A stretch of 64,000 nucleotides of DNA from Vibrio hippocampi (GTDB lineage Bacteria > Pseudomonadota > Gammaproteobacteria > Enterobacterales > Vibrionaceae). Where the stretch lies: positions 806,001-870,000 of the forward strand of contig NZ_CAKLCM010000003.1 in assembly GCF_921292975.1 (NCBI RefSeq), in the 5' to 3' direction. The translations under genes and the position numbers were made by a program. This document shows, piece after piece, positions 1 through 9,170 of the stretch; positions within the stretch are counted from its first letter, which is position 1, and each line of letters opens with the position of its first letter. The notes beneath the pieces were generated by a model that was not told where the DNA came from, did no database searches, and saw only the letters and a program-made list of their open reading frames with translations.

Positions 1-1310
1 CCGTTTATTGATGGTCGCCATTGTTCTAGTTGTTTGAGAATACGTTTGTTTTTTAACGACTTTCTTTGTTTAATTCGTCGCCACAACCAAAGACTCTGCT
101 TGGCGGTAGGTGTTTGATTTTGTATGCGATGAGAATGATCCTGCCATGCCGTTTGTTCACCAGTATCGCTAAAAGAAACCTGTTTCAACTGGCGTGTATT
201 AGCTCGCGTTCTAACACGACGATAAATCAAGGTACGCACTTGGGGCCAATTGCTCTGACTTACTTGGCGTAACAGTTGCCATACTTGTGGCTTAGGTCGA
301 TGTCGGTAGTAGCGCAACACTGCCAACAACGTCGCTATCGCTACGATAAGACCAAAGCCAACGAACACAATCTGCTGCCAGTATTGAGTGGTCAAAGAGC
401 GCAAAGTGTGAGCAACATGGATGGTTTTCTCAGCAAGCTCCACCGTTTTGATTTGTTGGCTGTCGGTATCCCACCAAGTCACAGTTTGCGCTGGTAGAGT
501 GAAATCGCCTCCTTGTGCTAAAAGGTACACGGTTTCATCCACGCGTTTCGCCTGATAATCCCCTCGACTCTGGCTGTCTAGCAACTCAGATGGTTTGGGA
601 TAGGCTTTTAAGCCTATTAATGCATCACTTAATTGATTTGTGGGTGGCAATAAAATTGATAGTGTATCGTCAGCGCTCACCGTGATGCGGCGACTGATGG
701 TGTCTCCCGCTTGCAATGAGTCAGACGATGAGTCCCATGACTGCTGCACGTTGACATTGCTGGCAGCAAACCACGCTTGCTGCTGGGTCAGCGTTGCATC
801 TGGCAGATAGGTAAACAGAGACATGGGCTCAGTATAGAGTGTTCCAGATACGTTACTTCCATCAGGCGCAGAGACTTGCACCTTAACCGCGACCTTCGGC
901 AATTGGTATTCACCACTCTGCTGAGGATAGAGCGTCACTTCCCAATGCTGATAGGACCATGTTTGACCCTTTTCTCGGCGAGTGTAATTAGTGGCAAACG
1001 GGTTACGTTGTTTAACGATCAGCTCAGGTAAACCAAACGCAGAAATACGGGTTCCTCCAGTAAACCAACGTGGCGTGGCGACTTCAATCACCATAATAAC
1101 CTGCTGCGTTACCGCTGCCGGCTCGGATACATCCGTGCCATCACTGAGCCAAGCATTTAACTTAACGCCCCCTTGTTGTTCAAGTTGGTTTATCGTCATC
1201 GCGGCATAGGCGTTGTTAGCCACCGCCACCAACATCAGTGCGACAACTAATCGCCCTAAACCAACGGTCTTTGGGAGCGCTAACCGGGGAAAGCCTTTAC
1301 ATCGATTCAC
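1..1310 (-). CDS. batD: BatD-like protein (partial, C-terminus off the left edge)
   Basis: Last visible gene of the leftward MoxR/Bat operon. It starts at GTG 1308-1310, whose last two bases lie inside the TGA stop of the upstream gene, a typical coupled junction. The N-terminus is basic then hydrophobic (about residues 17-37), a signal peptide ending near an Ala-rich stretch. A long beta-rich ectodomain follows, and a second hydrophobic segment lies near residue 330 (QIVFVGFGLIVAIATLLAV), then a basic cytoplasmic tail. This layout is that of the BatD oxygen-tolerance family. Its molecular role is poorly known; Bat proteins are thought to form an inner-membrane/periplasmic stress complex. The frame stays open to position 1, so the end is missing because of the window, not a lesion. 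Confidence 0.8.
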   Translation of the reverse strand, partial: MNRCKGFPRLALPKTVGLGRLVVALMLVAVANNAYAAMTINQLEQQGGVKLNAWLSDGTDVSEPAAVTQQVIMVIEVATPRWFTGGTRISAFGLPELIVKQRNPFATNYTRREKGQTWSYQHWEVTLYPQQSGEYQLPKVAVKVQVSAPDGSNVSGTLYTEPMSLFTYLPDATLTQQQAWFAASNVNVQQSWDSSSDSLQAGDTISRRITVSADDTLSILLPPTNQLSDALIGLKAYPKPSELLDSQSRGDYQAKRVDETVYLLAQGGDFTLPAQTVTWWDTDSQQIKTVELAEKTIHVAHTLRSLTTQYWQQIVFVGFGLIVAIATLLAVLRYYRHRPKPQVWQLLRQVSQSNWPQVRTLIYRRVRTRANTRQLKQVSFSDTGEQTAWQDHSHRIQNQTPTAKQSLWLWRRIKQRKSLKNKRILKQLEQWRPSIN

Positions 1311-3004
1311 TGTTTCCCCTCCAATTGTTGATTCAGTTGCAGCTGAAACTTAGCGCGAAGAAATTTTTGCGGATCCGCTTCAACCTTACGCAGCCACTTG
1401 TCTGCTAACTCTTGGCTACCTAAGATCTCCTGTGCGTTGAGGGTTTCTTTCAGCATCATTTGTTGGGTGGTTTTTTCGTCCGCGCCTTCACCGGTTCTTG
1501 GCTTATCCCCCAGTTCCGTTGACTCTTCCGGCCCATCGGTTGAGCCTGCTTGACTGGCACTTAAACGGTTAATTTCGTCGACTAACTCACTCATAGCTTT
1601 AAAGTTTTGCTCAGCTTTGCGCTTAATTTCATCGCTGGTCGCGTTTTGACGCAAATCATCGAATAGACGTTTAGCGGCAAGATACTCGCGCTGTCTTGCA
1701 AGCGCATTGCCAAGGTAGAGTCGTGCCGTTTGATTGTCGTTCAATTGTACAAACTGAGCCTGAGCCAGCGTAAATTCGCGCGCATAATAAAATGCGATAC
1801 CTTTACGCAGCGGATCTTGGTAGTGATTGGCTGCTTTAAGATAGTCGCCGCGATTAAAATACCACTGACCTTGCTGCTCTGGTGTCATCCACAAGTCGAG
1901 CCAGTGCTGCTTTGCTCTATCAAAAAAATTGATAGTGGTTTTAGGGGTATGATCTTGGCTGGTTGCTTGGCTTGCGACTAACGTATCTGACTGACTTTGT
2001 TGGGCGTAGACATCGGGAGCATAAGTCATCGGCAAACTCAGGCTCGCGAGCCACAACCACTGAACTAACCAACCTTTCCTAAACCAAACCAACGCCAGCA
2101 GGACCATCGGAAACAGCAGATAATAACCCATATCCTTCCATGGCATGGTTGACTCGCCCTCTATCTGGGTATGACGCTCCACCGCATCAATAATATTGGC
2201 AGTATCTCCATCATCCAGCGAGAGCGCGTAAAAATAACCGTCGCTGTTTGAGGCTAAATCTTGCAAACTTGCCCAATCTGGCGCTGAAGCACTGCTGGCA
2301 TTCTGATTACCCACGCCAAGTACCATCAGCAGTTGATTATTGTTGCCAAAATAGTCGCCATATTGTTGGATTGCCAAATCGCTCACGCCATCAGACACAA
2401 CAAGTATCGACGCTGTCGGTAACGACTCCGACAAGGCTTTGATCTGCGGCAGTGCGGTCTGTGCCGCTTTGCCCTCTGCGGGCATCACTTTGGGGCTGAT
2501 GGCATCGAGCAGTGGCAAAAACACTTGATTGTCTTCAGTCAAAGGCATGGCAATATGCGCGCTGCCTGCATACACCACTAAGGCAGTTTTGCCCCCTTTG
2601 CGCTGCTGCAATAAATCACGGATCTTAAATTTGGCTCGCTCTAAGCGCGTCGGCGCAACATCGGTTTGCTGCATGCTTTGGCTAACATCCAGCACAATAA
2701 TCAGCGCCCCTTTATCCTCACCAAATGGAGAAGCCTCGCGCTGCCATGTCGGTCCCGCACACACCAAGATAGCCAAGCTTAAAATCAACATCAGCAACTT
2801 CAAAGGTAACTGACTTTTCCACCCTTGCTCGCCAATAATCAACGCTTGCTGCAAGTGCTTGGGGATAATGTGATTCCAATTGGATTTGGTGCTTCTACGC
2901 CAGCGTAAAACGATCAATATCACCAGAGGGAAATACGCTAACAACCACAAGGGGCGGATAAAATGGAATTGGGTCCAGAGTTGCTCTAAGTAGAGGTTGA
3001 TCAT
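1307..3004 (-). CDS. batB: BatB-type VWA protein with C-terminal TPR region (BatB/BatC fusion)
   Basis: Inner-membrane protein of 565 residues. Residues 1-75 hold two membrane segments, followed by a von Willebrand factor A domain with a MIDAS motif (DVSQS near residue 105) and a second ligand loop (VSDG). A further membrane segment lies near residues 295-325. The C-terminal part (about 385-480) reads as TPR repeats (GQWYFNRGDYLKAANHYQDP, then a second helical pair), followed by a charged linker. In Bacteroides-type operons the TPR protein BatC is separate, so this looks like a BatB-BatC fusion. ATG at 3004 overlaps the TGA of batA by 4 bp (ATGA). Exact function is not established. Confidence 0.85.
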   Translation of the reverse strand: MINLYLEQLWTQFHFIRPLWLLAYFPLVILIVLRWRRSTKSNWNHIIPKHLQQALIIGEQGWKSQLPLKLLMLILSLAILVCAGPTWQREASPFGEDKGALIIVLDVSQSMQQTDVAPTRLERAKFKIRDLLQQRKGGKTALVVYAGSAHIAMPLTEDNQVFLPLLDAISPKVMPAEGKAAQTALPQIKALSESLPTASILVVSDGVSDLAIQQYGDYFGNNNQLLMVLGVGNQNASSASAPDWASLQDLASNSDGYFYALSLDDGDTANIIDAVERHTQIEGESTMPWKDMGYYLLFPMVLLALVWFRKGWLVQWLWLASLSLPMTYAPDVYAQQSQSDTLVASQATSQDHTPKTTINFFDRAKQHWLDLWMTPEQQGQWYFNRGDYLKAANHYQDPLRKGIAFYYAREFTLAQAQFVQLNDNQTARLYLGNALARQREYLAAKRLFDDLRQNATSDEIKRKAEQNFKAMSELVDEINRLSASQAGSTDGPEESTELGDKPRTGEGADEKTTQQMMLKETLNAQEILGSQELADKWLRKVEADPQKFLRAKFQLQLNQQLEGKQ

Positions 3005-4026
3005 CGCTCTACCTGTTGTTTTTTATCCGCGTTGATACCTTGATAACGTAGCGTCGCTAACATAAATGCCAATAAATAACTGACGACCACCAACATAATA
3101 AGATAAGCGTGCAACGACTGCTTTGGACGGTAAAAGGTACTCTGGTAAAGCTGAGGCTCCAGTTCACCAATGACTTGATACGCTTGTTGTAAGGCTTGCT
3201 GGTCTAACGCCTGAAATGACTGCCCGCCACTGGTCGTTGCAATATCCTCAATGGTTTGCAAATCCATCGCTTGCTCGCCGACAGTCGCCGGATCACCCAT
3301 GGCGATAACGTGAATTCGCACCTCTTTCGCTGCCGCTACTAATGCAGCGTCTTTGGGCTCAACGAAACTGCCAGTATCATTGCCATCGGTCAGTAACACT
3401 AATACTTTCTGTGTATCCGGTGCGCCTTCCGATTGCTCAAATACCTTAATCGCCAATCCAATTGCATCGCCAAGATGAGTACTTTGCCCCGCCATGGCGA
3501 CTTCGGTTTGATCTAACAGTTGCAACCAGACCTGATGATCTGCCGTGAATGGGGTTTGCAGATAGGCGGCATCGCCAAACAGAATCAGCCCGAGGCGGTC
3601 GCCTTTTCTATCCGCTGCAAATTGTTTTAGCACCTGTTTGACCGCTTCAAGACGCGAGATAGCACTGCCTTGTTGATCGAAAAAATCCATCTCTGCCATC
3701 GAACCCGAAAGATCCACCGCCACCATCACATCTCGCCCTAGCTTTTCTCTCACTTGCGGTTCGCCTAATACGGTCGGTTTACACAACGCCAAAACCAGAC
3801 AGCACCACGCCATCTGCAAAAACACACGCTGCCACCCAGTGGCGGACAGTTGCGTCGCCCCGGTTGCTGGGGTTTCACCTAAGATTTGTAGCAATGACTG
3901 AAAGAATGGCACCTTGATAGCGCTCTGTTTGGTCGTGTAAGCCGGTGCCAGTCGATAAACCAACCAAGGCACAGGTAGCAGCAATAGCCACCAAGGGTAA
4001 CTTAGGGTGAGGCTACTCCACTCCAT
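3001..4026 (-). CDS. batA: BatA-type VWA domain membrane protein
   Basis: VWA protein anchored by an N-terminal hydrophobic segment (WWLLLLPVPWLVY) and a second near residue 60, with a C-terminal membrane helix (LIMLVVVSYLLAFML). The MIDAS is intact: DLSGS near residue 105 and TDGND further on, so metal-dependent ligand binding is plausible. I chose ATG 4024-4026, giving MEWSSLTLSYPWW, because this is where the family alignment begins; longer in-frame starts up to 4089 run back inside the DUF4381 gene and add a low-complexity tail. The chosen start overlaps the DUF4381 stop by 14 bp. Probable partner of BatB and of the MoxR ATPase encoded upstream. Confidence 0.85.
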   Translation of the reverse strand: MEWSSLTLSYPWWLLLLPVPWLVYRLAPAYTTKQSAIKVPFFQSLLQILGETPATGATQLSATGWQRVFLQMAWCCLVLALCKPTVLGEPQVREKLGRDVMVAVDLSGSMAEMDFFDQQGSAISRLEAVKQVLKQFAADRKGDRLGLILFGDAAYLQTPFTADHQVWLQLLDQTEVAMAGQSTHLGDAIGLAIKVFEQSEGAPDTQKVLVLLTDGNDTGSFVEPKDAALVAAAKEVRIHVIAMGDPATVGEQAMDLQTIEDIATTSGGQSFQALDQQALQQAYQVIGELEPQLYQSTFYRPKQSLHAYLIMLVVVSYLLAFMLATLRYQGINADKKQQVER

Positions 4027-4657
4027 TGCTGTCTCCTTGTTTGCTGTTTCCTTGATTGCGTTGCCCTTGATTAATCGCGCCTTGCGCACTCGTTGCTTTC
4101 AAGGTCAAACGGCTAAGCCCGCGTTTGACCACAACGCTGAAATTCCACTGTTCCGATAACCATTGAGGCACCCTATGAGCGCTGAGCCACTGCTCGGTGG
4201 CGGCAAAAATGGCTTGCGAGTCCTGTGAAGAAAAGTCTTGGTTACCGCCAACAAGGTGATTTAACCAAGCTTGGCTCAGTTCGGGTTGAAAACAGGCTTT
4301 GCCCGCGCACTGCCGGTTTAAATAGTCCAACCAAGCTTGCCCAAATTGCTTCTTCTGCTGCGGGTACTTTTTCTGCTGCAGGTAAAGGTAGTGTGAGACT
4401 TGAGTTAGAACCTGATAACACATCAAGTCGCGTTTTTCGTTATGTTGATTGTGTTGCAATATCGCCAGCGCCTCTCGACGGTATTGATTCATGCGGTAAT
4501 TAAGATAGCGCTTGGTTACAACGTAACTAAGCACCAGCAAGATAATCACTAGCAGCAATAGCCAGCCTAATGTCTGCGGTATCAAGCTAACACTATCTGG
4601 ATTGGCGACCTCTGCCATATTTCGCAGGATATAAGAACTAGGGGCTGATTGACTCAA
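4013..4657 (-). CDS. DUF4381 family membrane protein
   Basis: 214-residue protein with one strong membrane helix (TLGWLLLLVIILLVLSYVV, about residues 29-47) and a soluble helical C-terminal part, the layout of DUF4381 proteins regularly found between DUF58 and VWA genes in MoxR operons. The start is most likely TTG at 4655-4657: it overlaps the DUF58 stop as TTGA and has a strong GGAGGA Shine-Dalgarno about nine bases upstream. An ATG at residue 14 has no comparable site. The function is unknown; the context suggests a scaffold or regulator of the VWA proteins. Confidence 0.8.
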   Translation of the reverse strand: MSQSAPSSYILRNMAEVANPDSVSLIPQTLGWLLLLVIILLVLSYVVTKRYLNYRMNQYRREALAILQHNQHNEKRDLMCYQVLTQVSHYLYLQQKKYPQQKKQFGQAWLDYLNRQCAGKACFQPELSQAWLNHLVGGNQDFSSQDSQAIFAATEQWLSAHRVPQWLSEQWNFSVVVKRGLSRLTLKATSAQGAINQGQRNQGNSKQGDSNGVE

Positions 4658-5601
4658 TATCCAACTCCTCCAATCGCGAAGGTAAATTGTTCAATGTGTT
4701 TGCCACTGGTATTGAGTTCAATCAGAGGTAAGCGATGGATTGCCATCAATTGAGACAGCTCATTTTGGCGTTTATCCGATGAACGTTTGAGTCCCTTATT
4801 GGCGCGTTGTAACTTTTCGCTTTCACTGACACTTAATTGATATTCGCCGTCACCCAACACCAGTTGAGTATTGGTAACCGATGGTAATTTTCGTTCAAGT
4901 GGGTCGTAAATCATCACGCTAAGTACGTCATTGCGTTGTTGCAGATATTTGAGGCGTTCGATATCGGTTTCGCTGGCACCTGCCCAATCACTTAATATTA
5001 TGATGGTCGCGTTTTTGGTTTGGTTGCGGATCAGAGTATCAACGCACTCGCTCAGTGAGGCAGGACCTTGGTTAACGCTACTGATATCTAAGGCATGATT
5101 AAAATCGCATAAACGGCGTAGCGCGTGAAGCAGATGGTGTTTGGATCGCTGCGGTTTAATGTATTCCACTTGATCAGCGCCAATCAGCACAAAGCCGACT
5201 CTGTCGCTGTCTTTAATAATACGCCAAGCAGACAACGCCGCCACTTGCGCAGCGACCACAGATTTCATGGTCTCAACCGAGGAAAAAAACATCCCGCTTC
5301 TCTGGTCAACACAGAGAATAAACTGGCGATCTTTTTCTTCGGTGTAGGTGCGCACATGAGGCTTACCGGTCCGCATAGTCACTTTCCAATCGAGGTTACG
5401 GATATCATCGCCGAGTTGGTAATGACGCAGTTCCTCAAAGTTCAGACCCCGCCCCCGAAAAGGTGATTGGTTACGCCCCGACATACTGCCTTTAGCAATC
5501 AAGTGAGGCAGTAGACTGAACGAATGGGTCTGCGCCTGTAGTTCGATCAGTTGCGAGTAGCTGACGTAGATCCGAGAATCATCAATGGTCGCTTTCGCCA
5601 T
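4654..5601 (-). CDS. DUF58 domain protein
   Basis: DUF58 protein with the family signature near residues 45-75 (GRGLNFEELRHYQLGDD followed by IRNLDW), then a VWA-like fold with an altered MIDAS (VDQRSGM, with Gln-Arg where DxSxS would be expected), so metal binding may be lost. No membrane helix is visible; it is probably cytoplasmic. ATG 5599-5601 is preferred; a GTG at 5604 and a TTG at 5613 are also in frame, the latter overlapping the moxR stop. DUF58 proteins nearly always travel with a MoxR AAA+ ATPase and are thought to link it to VWA clients. Confidence 0.85.
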   Translation of the reverse strand: MAKATIDDSRIYVSYSQLIELQAQTHSFSLLPHLIAKGSMSGRNQSPFRGRGLNFEELRHYQLGDDIRNLDWKVTMRTGKPHVRTYTEEKDRQFILCVDQRSGMFFSSVETMKSVVAAQVAALSAWRIIKDSDRVGFVLIGADQVEYIKPQRSKHHLLHALRRLCDFNHALDISSVNQGPASLSECVDTLIRNQTKNATIIILSDWAGASETDIERLKYLQQRNDVLSVMIYDPLERKLPSVTNTQLVLGDGEYQLSVSESEKLQRANKGLKRSSDKRQNELSQLMAIHRLPLIELNTSGKHIEQFTFAIGGVGY

Positions 5602-5605
5602 CACA

Positions 5606-6583
5606 TCACCCAATCGCCACGCAGTCTAACAACTGGTTGACGACCTCATCGGCGGTGATTTGTTCCGCCAGTGCTTGATACGACAACGTCACTCTGTGGC
5701 TGAGTACCCAAGGCACCACGGCGCGCACATCATCAGGCTCGACATAATCTCTGCCTTGTAACCAAGCATAGGCGCGGCTGCATTTATCCAGGGCAATTGA
5801 CGCTCGCGGTGAGGCACCGACCGTGATCCATTTTGCTAAGTTTTGCTCGGTTAATTGCTCTGGCTGTCGGGTAGCCATCACTAAATTGACGATATAGTTT
5901 TCAACGATTTCAGACACGGTCATTTGACACAGTTCAGCTCTCGCCTGAAAAATCGCCTCGGTTGAAACTGGGGAAAAGGCTGACTGAGTGGCGCTGTGAT
6001 TGTGCTCTTCTGCCCGCACCAAACGAATAATCTCTCGTTCAGCTTCACGCTCGGGATAATCAACAGACACTTTGATTAGAAAACGGTCCATCTGAGCTTC
6101 TGGCAAGGGATAGGTGCCCTCTTGTTCTATCGGGTTTTGCGTCGCGAGTACCATAAACAACGCTGGTAATGCGTGCGTCTGCTTCCCAATGGTCACGGTA
6201 CTTTCTGCCATCGCCTCTAATAACGCCGCTTGTACTTTCGCCGGAGCACGATTGACTTCATCCGCCAAGACGATGCTGTTAAAAATAGGACCATGTTGAA
6301 AGTGCAGTTGTGGCTTTCCCTCGACTTCTTGATAGATTTCCGTGCCGGTTACATCAGAGGGTAAAAGATCGGGGGTAAATTGAATCCGACCAAACGGGGC
6401 TTGCAGTTGCTCAGCCAGTTTTTTGATAGAACGCGTTTTCGCCGTTCCTGGTAAGCCTTCTAATAGCACGTGACCATTGGTCATCAAGCCGATTACCAGC
6501 GCGGTGACCACATCTCGCTGTCCAATGACAGATTGCCCTACTTGCTCTATTAAACGGTTAAGCTCTGATTGTGCTTGATTCAT
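5606..6583 (-). CDS. MoxR-family AAA+ ATPase
   Basis: First gene of the leftward operon. AAA+ ATPase with Walker A (GLPGTAKTR near residue 40), Walker B (VLADEVNRAP near 105), the MoxR-typical loop ATQNPIEQEGTYPLPEAQ with DRF just after it, and a C-terminal lid domain. MoxR ATPases act as chaperone-like remodellers for VWA-domain partners, several of which are encoded directly downstream. ATG 6583 is preferred over ATG 6589 because the GGGGAT Shine-Dalgarno sits eight bases before it and too close to the other. About 155 bp of non-coding DNA upstream should hold the operon promoter. Confidence 0.9.
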   Translation of the reverse strand: MNQAQSELNRLIEQVGQSVIGQRDVVTALVIGLMTNGHVLLEGLPGTAKTRSIKKLAEQLQAPFGRIQFTPDLLPSDVTGTEIYQEVEGKPQLHFQHGPIFNSIVLADEVNRAPAKVQAALLEAMAESTVTIGKQTHALPALFMVLATQNPIEQEGTYPLPEAQMDRFLIKVSVDYPEREAEREIIRLVRAEEHNHSATQSAFSPVSTEAIFQARAELCQMTVSEIVENYIVNLVMATRQPEQLTEQNLAKWITVGASPRASIALDKCSRAYAWLQGRDYVEPDDVRAVVPWVLSHRVTLSYQALAEQITADEVVNQLLDCVAIG

Positions 6584-6738
6584 CAACATATCCCCGACTT
6601 GGTGGTACGGATTACGTCTGTTCTACACCTCAAATTAATCTTAGACTAACCCAGTTCTGTATTACTTTAGGTTATATCCTTCATATTACTACTGCGACCA
6701 TATTGCTAATGCGACGATATTGCACCGAGACAGTATGT

Positions 6739-9027
6739 CTACGGCAACATCTGCTGCTTAAGTTGCTTAATCACCTCTGGCGGCGCGTAAGGCGTTAAGC
6801 TGTCGATACACTGCGTCGCTCCAGAGAGCTTTTTGTTCACCATCATTTGGCATTTTGCATACAGGTGTTCAGGGTTACTGCTCACGCGAAAGGCTTGGTC
6901 AAAAGCGTTTAGTGCTATTGTCGGCTTGGACTCTTGAGTGGCAAGGGCATACACATACCAATATTGAGCGTTGTTTGGCTCAAGCTCTGCTGCGCGACTA
7001 AAGTAGTGTGTCGCGTCCGTTGCGTCACCGGTTCGAATCAATGCTAAACCGGTACTGTATTGGATTGCCCCAGAGTTAGGGATATTGCTTGCCCCCAGTT
7101 TTAATACCTCAACGGCTTGTTTTTGTTTGCCAGTCTGTCGATACACTTCGGCAAGATTGACATAGCTGTTGGCAAAATAGGGCTCGATGGTGATTGCACC
7201 TTGATAGGCTGTGATCGCCTTTTGCCACTGTTTTTGTGAGGCATAGATATTGCCCAGATTCGTTCGTCCAAACCCTCTATCACTATTGAACTGCTGAATT
7301 TCGATATACTCTTGCAGTGGCTGAGCCAACGCCTGTTTCTGTTGCGGATTCAACTGCGACCAATACGCCACCAAAGCACCTGCGGTTTCGGCTCTTACCG
7401 CAGCAACGGGGTCGGTAAGTAATGGCTGAAGAATTTGCCATCTCTCTTTGCCATCAAATGCGGCACTGCCTTGAATCGCCCCCAAACGAATGGTGGCATC
7501 TTGATGCTGCACCGCACGCCCAAGGGTAATTAAGGTATTGTTTCCCTGATAGCGCCCCAGTTTTTGCAATGCCGAGCTGCGTATAATCGCTGCTTCATTA
7601 TGATTTTGAGCAATATAAGCTAAAGCATTTTCCGCGCCCTGATGACCAATCTCATGGGCATAAAAAGCGACGGCGAAATGTTGGCTCTGCTGATATTGTG
7701 AGTTTGGATACCACTGCTTAAGCTTATTCATTGCCCACGTATTGCTGTTATCGTCATGACATTGAGTACAGACATTCGGGGTCCCAAGATGTTCGCTAAG
7801 ATCGGGGCGCGGTACGTGCCAACTATGGTCACGCCTCGGATCAACCTGCATGTACGTCGTTTCCGGCATATGGCAACTGGTACATTGATCCGCTTCACTG
7901 CCCGCGCTATGGAACGTGTGTTTTTCAGCGCTATACTCCGACGCGACGTGGCATTGCAAGCACACCGCTTGCTCAGGAATGGCTAATTTCGCGCTATGCG
8001 GATCATGGCAATTGGTACAGGTGACACCTTGCTGCGCCATTTTCGACTGCATAAACGAGCCATAGACATAAACCTCATCATAGATTTGCCCGTCTAGATG
8101 GTATAACTCCGGCGTAATATTGCTGATCAAATAGCGGTCGAGTAAATGTCCCGTAATAGGGTCGCCTTTCTCATTGAGTTGAACACGGCGGGAATGACAC
8201 TGAGCACAGGTATCCAGTTGTTGGCTGTCTTGCGCACCTTGCGGTTGCAATGTTTTATGCCCTTGTTGGAACACCCAGGATTGCACCGTTTTGGCTAACT
8301 GCCGATCAAAGCCATAGTGAAACGCTTTATCCCACTGTTTAGGCTCTGATTGTCCGGACGCTGATCGTTCCATTGTTTGTTTGGCTAAATTAACATGCCG
8401 TTCGCCCGGTCCATGACACGCTTCACAACCCACCGTAATTTCACTCCAAGTGGTGTTATAGCGATTGGTTTGATCGTCATAATTTTTTTTGAGATTGGTT
8501 GAATGGCAATCGGCGCACATAAAGTTCCAATTTTGACCGGTATTGGTCCAGTAGAACTCATCTTGCGGTGTGGTATCGGGATAGAGATGGAACCACCTTT
8601 GCCCCCCTTCTGTCTCGGTGCGTGAATCCCAAGCAAAAGGGATCAGTTGAACACGACCATCAGCAAACTCGACCATATATTGTTGCAGTGGATAGTGACC
8701 AAAGGTGTAAGCAATTTGGTGATCGACCAAGCGTCCGTCAGGTCCCTCAAGCGTGACCCAAAACTGCTGACCAACCTTAAAGAAGCGGTTAATTTGGTTG
8801 TTATGCGTGATACTGGCGTCGTTAAAGTCACCCAGCACACTATCCGATGTGGCGTGATCCATGGCTCGCTCATGATCGGAGCCTTTCCATGCCTGCGCTT
8901 GCTCTTGGTGACAATCAATGCAGACTTGGCTACCCACAAATCCGTCAGAGTTCACTTGTGAAGCACCCAACGCCTTAGTGAACGTCAACACTCCCAAAGC
9001 CAAAATTAACGCGCACTGCTTTATCAT
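6739..9027 (-). CDS. Secreted octahaem cytochrome c with HEAT-like and TPR repeats
   Basis: 762 residues with a signal peptide (MIKQCALILALGVLTFTKAL). Eight CXXCH haem-binding motifs are visible, with first cysteines near residues 36, 171, 201, 274, 337, 356, 382 and 420 (CIDCH, CADCH, CEACH, CAQCH, CTNCH, CLQCH, CTSCH, CTQCH). The spacing resembles the cytochrome c554/c-prime type multihaem fold. Residues about 440-560 look like HEAT repeats, and about 600-740 hold TPRs (NLGNIYASQKQWQKAITAY and following). The protein is presumably periplasmic or on the outer membrane and carries electrons, with the repeat arm docking a partner. No reductase or quinol dehydrogenase gene lies next to it, so the substrate is unknown. 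Confidence 0.85.
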   Translation of the reverse strand: MIKQCALILALGVLTFTKALGASQVNSDGFVGSQVCIDCHQEQAQAWKGSDHERAMDHATSDSVLGDFNDASITHNNQINRFFKVGQQFWVTLEGPDGRLVDHQIAYTFGHYPLQQYMVEFADGRVQLIPFAWDSRTETEGGQRWFHLYPDTTPQDEFYWTNTGQNWNFMCADCHSTNLKKNYDDQTNRYNTTWSEITVGCEACHGPGERHVNLAKQTMERSASGQSEPKQWDKAFHYGFDRQLAKTVQSWVFQQGHKTLQPQGAQDSQQLDTCAQCHSRRVQLNEKGDPITGHLLDRYLISNITPELYHLDGQIYDEVYVYGSFMQSKMAQQGVTCTNCHDPHSAKLAIPEQAVCLQCHVASEYSAEKHTFHSAGSEADQCTSCHMPETTYMQVDPRRDHSWHVPRPDLSEHLGTPNVCTQCHDDNSNTWAMNKLKQWYPNSQYQQSQHFAVAFYAHEIGHQGAENALAYIAQNHNEAAIIRSSALQKLGRYQGNNTLITLGRAVQHQDATIRLGAIQGSAAFDGKERWQILQPLLTDPVAAVRAETAGALVAYWSQLNPQQKQALAQPLQEYIEIQQFNSDRGFGRTNLGNIYASQKQWQKAITAYQGAITIEPYFANSYVNLAEVYRQTGKQKQAVEVLKLGASNIPNSGAIQYSTGLALIRTGDATDATHYFSRAAELEPNNAQYWYVYALATQESKPTIALNAFDQAFRVSSNPEHLYAKCQMMVNKKLSGATQCIDSLTPYAPPEVIKQLKQQMLP

Positions 9028-9170
9028 TAAATGCCCTATCCCTAGCCATTATTGTCAAACGAGCTCTTGCACTGTACGTATCACCCTGTTTGAAAGACAA
9101 ACAAAATACTGCAAGTGACTGTTTTCGATATACTAAAGATAGGACAGTTTCTGTCGTTAAACGGGTTTTA

